Source: Eucalyptus grandis
Lineage: Eukaryota; Streptophyta; Magnoliopsida; Myrtales; Myrtaceae
Direction: 5' to 3'
DNA: 64,000 nt
Assembly (NCBI RefSeq): GCF_016545825.1
Contig: NC_052618.1
Span: 7,245,398 to 7,309,397, forward strand
Shown one piece after another: positions 57,640 to 64,000 of the stretch. Below the pieces are notes generated by a model. It was given only the letters and a program-made list of their open reading frames with translations, was not told the origin of the DNA and ran no database searches. Made by a program: the position numbers and the translations under genes. Positions within the stretch are counted from its first letter, which is position 1. Each line of letters starts with the position of its first letter.

Positions 57640-60157
57640 AAACAATCCACCCTTATAATTCCTAACCTACACCAACATTTGACACAATGTTAGTGGACTT
57701 ACCTCACCTTGGCAAATGTGCCACTATGAAATCACATTAATTAACAAACAATTGAATTTTATATAGTATTGCAAGTGTTAGAAAATCTATATTGGTAATG
57801 ATACCTATAAGCCATTATGGAGGCACATACAGTCTAATGTTTTTTTGTCATGGTGTCCTCTTGCCATTCACCTTGGGGAGCACTCATTGTTACTTGAAAG
57901 GCTATATTACGGTCATACCCACTCTTTCTGCTAAGTTTTCCAAATATATCCCCACCTGGTGGACTCACAGTCAGCTGAAACACCATTATCGGTTATAGGA
58001 TGGCGATAATCATAACGATTTCCAACATGCCTTTTTCCCATGATTTTCTTTCTTCCTCCCTCTCGTTCAGTTGAATTAAATGCCTTGGATAAGAATTCTT
58101 GGTGTTGGACATGCCTCAAAAAAAAAAAAAAAGTGTTGCGTTTTTTGGGGGCAAGTAAGATTGGGATAACCGTCACGGATTCATTTTACCATGTAGGTCC
58201 AATACCTATATTGGTGCACCATAAGTCGCCATAGCAAAAATTACGGTGACCCAAAATATTAACATAATAAATTTTGTGCATCTCTATCGCCTTAACAACA
58301 TATGGCTAATAAAAGTCAAAATTACAATAAGCGATGATTAGAAAACACTTTTATTCACCAAAGCATGTCTAACACCAAGAATTCCCACAATAGAAATGTA
58401 ATTCAACTAAACGAGAGGGAGGAAAAAAGGAAATCATGAGAAAAAGACATGCAAAATTTCGTCATAATCGTCACCATCCTACTCGCGACAATGGCATTTC
58501 AAGCAGCGGTGAGCCCACCAAGAAGGGTATATTGGGAAAAGTAGGCAAAAAGAGCCAATACAATCATAATATAACTTTTAAAGCAATAATGAATCCCCAA
58601 GGTGAATGGCAGGAGTACATCATGCCAGAAAAGCATTACATCGGGTGCCTCATTACACTAAGTGCCTCCATAATGGCTTCAAGTATCCTCACTAATATAG
58701 ATTTCCTATCACTCGCAATACCATATGTTTCATGATGTCACTTACCGTAATTTGGACTCTATTTGGCAATAACTCGTTAATGTGGTGGATATGTACAAAG
58801 TTTGTTACATTAAGTATTCAGAGTCTCTATAATTTTCGCAGTGGCGACTTATAGGGTACCAATATAAATATTGGGCCCACATGGTGAAATGATCTGTGAT
58901 GATCGCCGCAATCTTACTTGTCACCATAAATTCCCCGAGAAGTATTGTTTCTTTTCACCGATTCACTTTATCTTCTTTATCACCCCAAAAAAATAACATT
59001 TTTTTCACAAAGGCATGGCCACTACTGAAAGAATTTTCGTTTGGACTGTGTTGTTCAACCAAACAAGGGAGAGGAAGAAAGGAAATCATAAGAGAAAGGC
59101 ATGGAGTGAACCGTAATAGTTGTTGCGGCACCACTAGTGACAAAGGTGTTTCAAGTAAGGGTAAGTCTATTTGGAAAGGGTTTATTCCAAGATTTCGATC
59201 AAAAGAGCATGCATAACCATAATATGGCATTTCAAGTTTTTCATTTGTATGAAAATCTTTTAGTGGTCTGTTGCCAAGATTTAGTTAAACTTTTGTAGCA
59301 CATGATCTATCTCATCTAATTTGTTAGATTTATCGGTCCAAGTCTAGAAAAGGGCTAGAAGTCATGCCAGGGCATTGCATTTCTATTGATGGCTCAACAT
59401 GTATTTTCCTTTGTATATCCCTTGCTTGTCTATTAGTTTACCTCTCCCTTCTTTTGGCGGGGTGTGAAAGCAAGTGGTTGCGCCACCAAGTGGGGGGTGG
59501 GAGAGAGGCGATTTTTTTTTTTTTATTATCGAAGAGACAATTCATGTTCAAATTTGGTCATCTGCAATGATAGCTAATATATGGAGCTAGCCACCACTTT
59601 TCTCTACAACGTCCATGACTGCTTCAACAATCGGTCCGTAAATTATTGACCCTACTTAGTAAAGCACAAAATGAGGTACTTAATACCCAATCCAGAGAGA
59701 AAAGGAGGTGACAACTATAAACATGCTAGGAATCACCAACTTAAAAGTGTCAAATTCGGAACTATTTTTCTATAGCAAGCTAAAACTTCCTCAAATCCGT
59801 GATGAGTCCTCCCAAAGGCGAATGGTAGGAGGACACCGTAGCCAAAAAGCATTATATGGTGGCTGCATCCAAAATGGCTTACAATTATCCTGACTAGTAT
59901 ATATATTTTATTGCTTACAACACCATATGTTTCCAATCGTCCCTTTTCGTAATTTTGATTATTATTAGCCACAAGTCATTAATGTGGCGGATATGAACAA
60001 AATTATTACGTTAATATTCTGAGTCGCTATCAAACAATCCACCATTATAAGTCCTAACCTACACCAACATTTAACACAATGTTAGTGGACTTACCTCACC
60101 TTCGCAAATGTGCGACTATGAAATCACATTAGTTAACAAACAATTGAGTTTTATTAG
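57640..60157. repeat. Y cluster bracketed by about 125-bp direct repeats
   Basis: 57640-57765 (CCTAACCTACACCAACATTT ... TTAACAAACAATTGA) recurs at 60033-60157 with few differences. Between them are Y copies on the minus strand (57800-58310) and plus strand (58390-59240, 59790-60030), giving another inverted Y pair, plus an unassigned stretch at 59240-59790. Confidence 0.65.
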
Positions 60158-62283
60158 GCCCAAGTCCTCAAGTCCCCAACAAAGTTACCAAGTTATCGCG
60201 ACCTATCTTTGGGATGAGATAGGTTCAGAGGTATTTGTTCATAAAACAATATAAGTGAGCATTCCCACAATATACAGCTCGAACACATCGTCTAGCTGGT
60301 GATCCACACTTGGCCCATCGATTATGAATGTGGGTTCTCTCAAACCCACACCTTGCATGACATTAATTTTCTTAATCTATGTGTTCAAAAGAAATCGCCA
60401 CTAGCCGTTGTTGAGGGTTGGCTAGAAACACTAATCAAAATGTGAGTGTCGTCTTGATACATACACAACTGGAGATTTCATACTCGGGGACGTGATTATA
60501 CTAATTATACAACCAATGCCCTTTCGATACCTAAATTTAATTAAGTGTTAATCAAAGTATTAGGGTAGCTTATTGAAGATTTTAAAGTTTTCTTGACCAT
60601 TCTAAAAATGAAAAGAACAATTAATATATGAGAAATGCGCAACCAAGTATAATTGTAATAACAAATGCAAATAGCAACCTAGCGTATCTCTAAAAAAAAA
60701 TGGCTTCCAAAAAATCCTATGATAAAGCCCTAAAGGATTATTCAATTAGGTTTCAATTTTTGATTAAAGGATTTTCAAAATTTCTTTTAAAAAAAAACTA
60801 CTAAAAAACTAATTTTTAAGCTTTTTCCAAAATTTCTGAATTTTTTGGAATTTTTTCGAATCTCCAAAAACAATTATGGATTTCTTGAATTTTCTGAAAT
60901 TTTTACGAGTTTTTAATTTTTCAGAATTGTTTACTTTTTTACTATTTTTAAAAATATTTTTTTATCTATGGAAAAGGACTCTGGGCCGAGTCAGAGAACC
61001 CAATCCGGATACGTGTCTGACCCAGACCCTAATGGTCTTGGGTAGAGTTTGAATTCAGGCTGGCCCAAACATATCAAATGGGCCCATTCGCCTCTAAGCC
61101 TGCGGCCTCCAATTTATCTCTTTTCTATTATACACGGCCCAACCACTAAGCCTACGGTCTCTAACCAGGCCAACTAGATCCGAACCCATCGGCTAGGTTT
61201 GACCCATTTTCTATTATAACCGAATTTTTTCTTTATCTTTTATTTTTATTTTTTAAAATTTCTTGCTTTTTATTTTATTTTATTTTCTGCATCTTTTTCA
61301 TCCTTCGCCCACTTCTCTCTGTAACTGACCCGAACCACCTTCCGCCTCCTCCGACATCTCTTGCCTCGAGTTCAGGCCCACCACCCTTCACCGGTCGTCC
61401 ACACCGATCGGGCGCCGGAAACTAATTGGCTGGTGATCTAACGCCGCTGGACTAGCTCCGGCCATGGGATTTTCGCTACTATAAAGACATGTATGACAGA
61501 AACCTAATAAAACTATCATAAAAATCACTCAAATGTATATGGTGGCCACTAACCGCAGGCTTCACCGGCGTGAGAACAGATTTTCTGACGAGGAGGTGTT
61601 CGTCCATGGCCGACTTGGTAATGCATATACGCCAAAAAAAAAAACGAAGGAAAACGCAGCATTACCTTCTATTCAGTCGATCGATGAAGTGAGCATAAAC
61701 CAAAATCGGATCAAAACAATATCACACAGCGAATCACACAAAATCCATTACGGAATCTCAGTTAGGCATTTTATCGGACATGTGACCTGCGACTTAAAAC
61801 ATGACTTCTACGCTGGGTTCCAGAGCAATTCTCGACTTGGCAATAATATATCACACTCCAAATCATCATCATACGCTACGAATCGGCTTCAGCATCACAC
61901 GATTCGCCCAAAACATAGATTTTATGCTAGAAAGAAGCAGGGCGTTCTTCAGGCCTACCTGGTTCGAGAGCTTGCTGGGACGAACGACGACGGGCGAGTT
62001 GGCTTCCTCAGATGGTCGATCTCTCTCTTCTCTCTCATTGCGTCCCGGTGGCTTCTTTGAGCGTGCGAAAGGCAGAGAAGAAACCGCAAAGTGGCCACGC
62101 CCCTGCAGGCTGCCGCTTCGGATGGGTCAATAATGAGAAAAAGTAAAAATGAAGGGAAAAGAAAAGGATTGGGTAACTGTTCAAATCGAAATCATTAATT
62201 GACGACACGTGATTTTAGAAACGATACCGAGAGATCAGGACACCGAGGGATCTCCGGCAACTTGGTCAACTGTTTTCCCCACG
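60158..62283. repeat. Retroelement-like non-coding DNA preceding copy B
   Basis: 60330-60960 is the diverged partner of 30800-31420. A GGCCCA-word cluster at 61000-61180 and AT-rich DNA follow. A 175-codon plus-strand frame (61533-62060) is unlike any known protein and lacks a detectable domain. The relation to copy A is that similar material precedes both copies of the duplicated segment. Confidence 0.4.
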
Positions 62284-62295
62284 TCGATGGGACCC

Positions 62296-62323
62296 GGACG
62301 ACACGTGGCGCCACGTGTCGTCC
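62296..62323. promoter_or_regulatory. 28-bp perfect palindrome with two G-boxes
   Basis: The half-site GGACGACACGTGGC is followed directly by its exact inverse. Each half contains a CACGTG core (G-box/ABRE type), the target of plant bZIP and bHLH factors. Another ACACGTGA lies at about 62204-62211. Copy A has a degraded version with ACCACGCGGC repeated twice. Confidence 0.6.
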
Positions 62324-63530
62324 ATTAAATGGGTCGTCCCCACGTCGTGGAGGCCTACCCGAGATTTTCTCGTAAAACAGCACATAATCGCTGAACGATC
62401 AATCAATGCAAAACCTTCTCCAGGAAACCACATTCCAAATTAGTGGCATTTTCTTTTTATTCACGTGATACTCAAACATTTGACTTGTCAACTGACGCAT
62501 AGCCCTTGCGCTGAAAATTAAAGCAATTAAAAATGAAATTAAACTTGTTAGATAACTCTAGTTAGTTTAGAATTAAAAGATTTAATTAAGCTAGAAATTG
62601 ACTTATTTAATACATAAAAGTACGTCAAAAAAGGGGGTCACTTAATTCATTTAGTAGAAAAAAATAATTGATGATAATTAAAATCTCATCTACCAATCAT
62701 GATCGCGATTCTATATTCGGAAAGATTATAGATAATTAGTTATTGTGAAATAACTATTATTTTCCTTTTTAACACTTGAAGATTATTAACACTTAAAAAT
62801 GAGTTCTTTAGACTCTTAGCATTGATTTCTCAATATTGCCAAATGGGCCAAAATACACATAAATCAATACATTCATGTATATCAAATAACGACCTAAAAG
62901 AGTGGTCAGTGTGGCCTCTAATTTGAGATTACTTAGAACCAGTGAAGTAATATAATAAATCATTTATCCATGTAGCTCTCTCGATTTTTTTTTTTCATTT
63001 AGCCATGAAACAATATAAATTGATTGTGATCAAAACAAACAATGCCTACAGTCACCCTAGCACAATAGGTAATATAGCTTAGTTATGTTATAATCATAAT
63101 AGCTATTACATCATAGCCTGATTTCTTTACAAGGAGGAATAGAGAAGTAGGCCAGAGGGAAAGTAGTAAACTTGCATCTCGAGATTCCTATAGCAATCTC
63201 CATGAACTCAAAACATGTGGATCAAAGTAACGGCGAGTCCGATAGTTGCTTATTTCGTGATGAACAGTCTCCACGTAACGAGGGATAAAAAGAGGCTAAT
63301 CAAAATAGAAAGGAGCTTAGGAAAAGAATAAAAATGATGGAGCTGATTACATCGCTTTTCCAATTAATGCCACAAGAGGAGATAGCAGCCATGACAACTC
63401 AAATGACGAACATGTTACCCCCGAAAACAGCGAGGACCATGACGATTTGTGTAATCAAAGGTTTGACCATGAGAATTTTGTTTTTGAAACACCTTTGCCT
63501 GTTTTTAAGCCAACGTCCTGTACGCATGGG

Positions 63531-63895
63531 AGTAAACCGCTGATGAAAACTCCCATTTGTTCATATTCCTTGACCTTCAATATATATTTTCATATGTGAT
63601 ATTGAGGAATGGTTGACGAACCAAGACATCAATAAGAATCTACCTTTAATTAGTAAAAGCATCCAGATTTCATCACTAAAAGCCTACACCAAAACTAAGT
63701 AAAAAGCTGCCATTATTTTTTACTATGTGAGTAAACCGCTGATGAAAACTCCCATTTGTTCATAATCCTTGACCTTCAGTATATATTTTCATATGTGATA
63801 TTGAGGAATGGTTGACGAATCAAGACATCAATAAGAATCGACCTTTAATTAGTAAAAGCATCCAGACTTCATCACTAAAAGCCTACACCAAAACT
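63531..63895. repeat. 199-bp tandem duplication specific to copy B
   Basis: AGTAAACCGCTGATGAAAAC begins at 63531 and again at 63730; similarity continues to CACCAAAACT at 63696 and 63895. Copy A has this once (33896 on). Only a few substitutions separate the units. Confidence 0.9.
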
Positions 63896-64000
63896 CTCCT
63901 CTGTTTTCAACATTGATAAACATGCACTTACCGATCTTTTCTTCAAGATTCATTATTTTTTCCCCCTCAACATTCACACTCTCTCTAGCCGCCTCTATCG

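Larger units (their letters stand above)
62284..64000. repeat. Duplicated segment, copy B
   Basis: Colinear with 32657-34230 and, at the very end, with 35300 onward; it runs off the window. It lacks the Mutator-like insertion and has its own 199-bp tandem duplication. The coding remnant at 63200-63590 is open longer than in copy A (NDGADYIAFPINATRGDSS ... FDHENFVFETPLPVFKPTSC) but has no start and follows a frameshift. Confidence 0.85.

Noticed and set aside
61533..62060. 175-codon plus-strand open frame
   Set aside because: Long for this window, but no domain, no homologue recognised, Arg/His/Ser-rich composition and location in retroelement-like non-coding DNA; likely chance.

Overview
The window is nuclear DNA from a flowering plant, most likely a woody eudicot. 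Genes have GT/AG introns, and the contents are plant families: a TPS-b terpene synthase, FAR1-like, MTP, BCS1-type AAA ATPase, EngB and GH31 fragments, plus Ty1/copia, Ty3-type, hAT, Mutator-like, TRIM and SINE elements. The TPS-b gene and the repeat style would fit Myrtaceae, but that is only an inference. No tRNA, rRNA, CRISPR or prokaryotic operon was seen.

Layout. 1-1.64 kb: the 3' half of an apparently intact terpene synthase gene, the only convincing live gene. 2-6.2 kb: a 107-bp tandem duplication, a foldback element, an intron-containing EngB pseudogene on the minus strand, and a 459-bp TTA-flanked MITE inserted in a dispersed repeat. 6.8-11.2 kb: a 3'-truncated copia element on the minus strand. 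11.6-13.5 and 23.6-25.3 kb: two copies of a repeat carrying a truncated BCS1-type AAA ATPase. 13.8-19.9 kb: a diverged tandem array, an MTP exon, unrecognised exon-like segments, a TIR element with an 8-bp-TSD hAT element nested inside it, and a BAH fragment. 21.2-23.2 kb: a FAR1-like pseudogene. 27-31 kb: degenerate LTR-retroelement remains. 32.6-35.3 kb: first copy of a segment repeated at 62.3-64 kb; the first copy holds a 1,058-bp Mutator-like insertion with 9-bp TSD. 37.1-38.6 kb: GH31 alpha-glucosidase pseudogene exons. 39.2-60.1 kb: two unrecognised repeat families (here X and Y), with a TRIM that itself holds a SINE, a 3.3-kb solo LTR, a second giant LTR and an inverted gene duplication with arms of about 0.87 kb.

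Apart from the terpene synthase, almost all coding similarity is in broken gene fragments, so the genes do not form a pathway. The main biological content is the record of transposition and duplication. Several insertions can be bounded to the base because an uninterrupted paralogous copy lies elsewhere in the window. The strongest lead for new biology is the tail-to-tail inverted duplication at 53.5-55.3 kb, whose transcript could fold into a long hairpin and feed small-RNA production against its unidentified parent gene.

All similarities were judged by eye from translations and family motifs; no database search or alignment was run.
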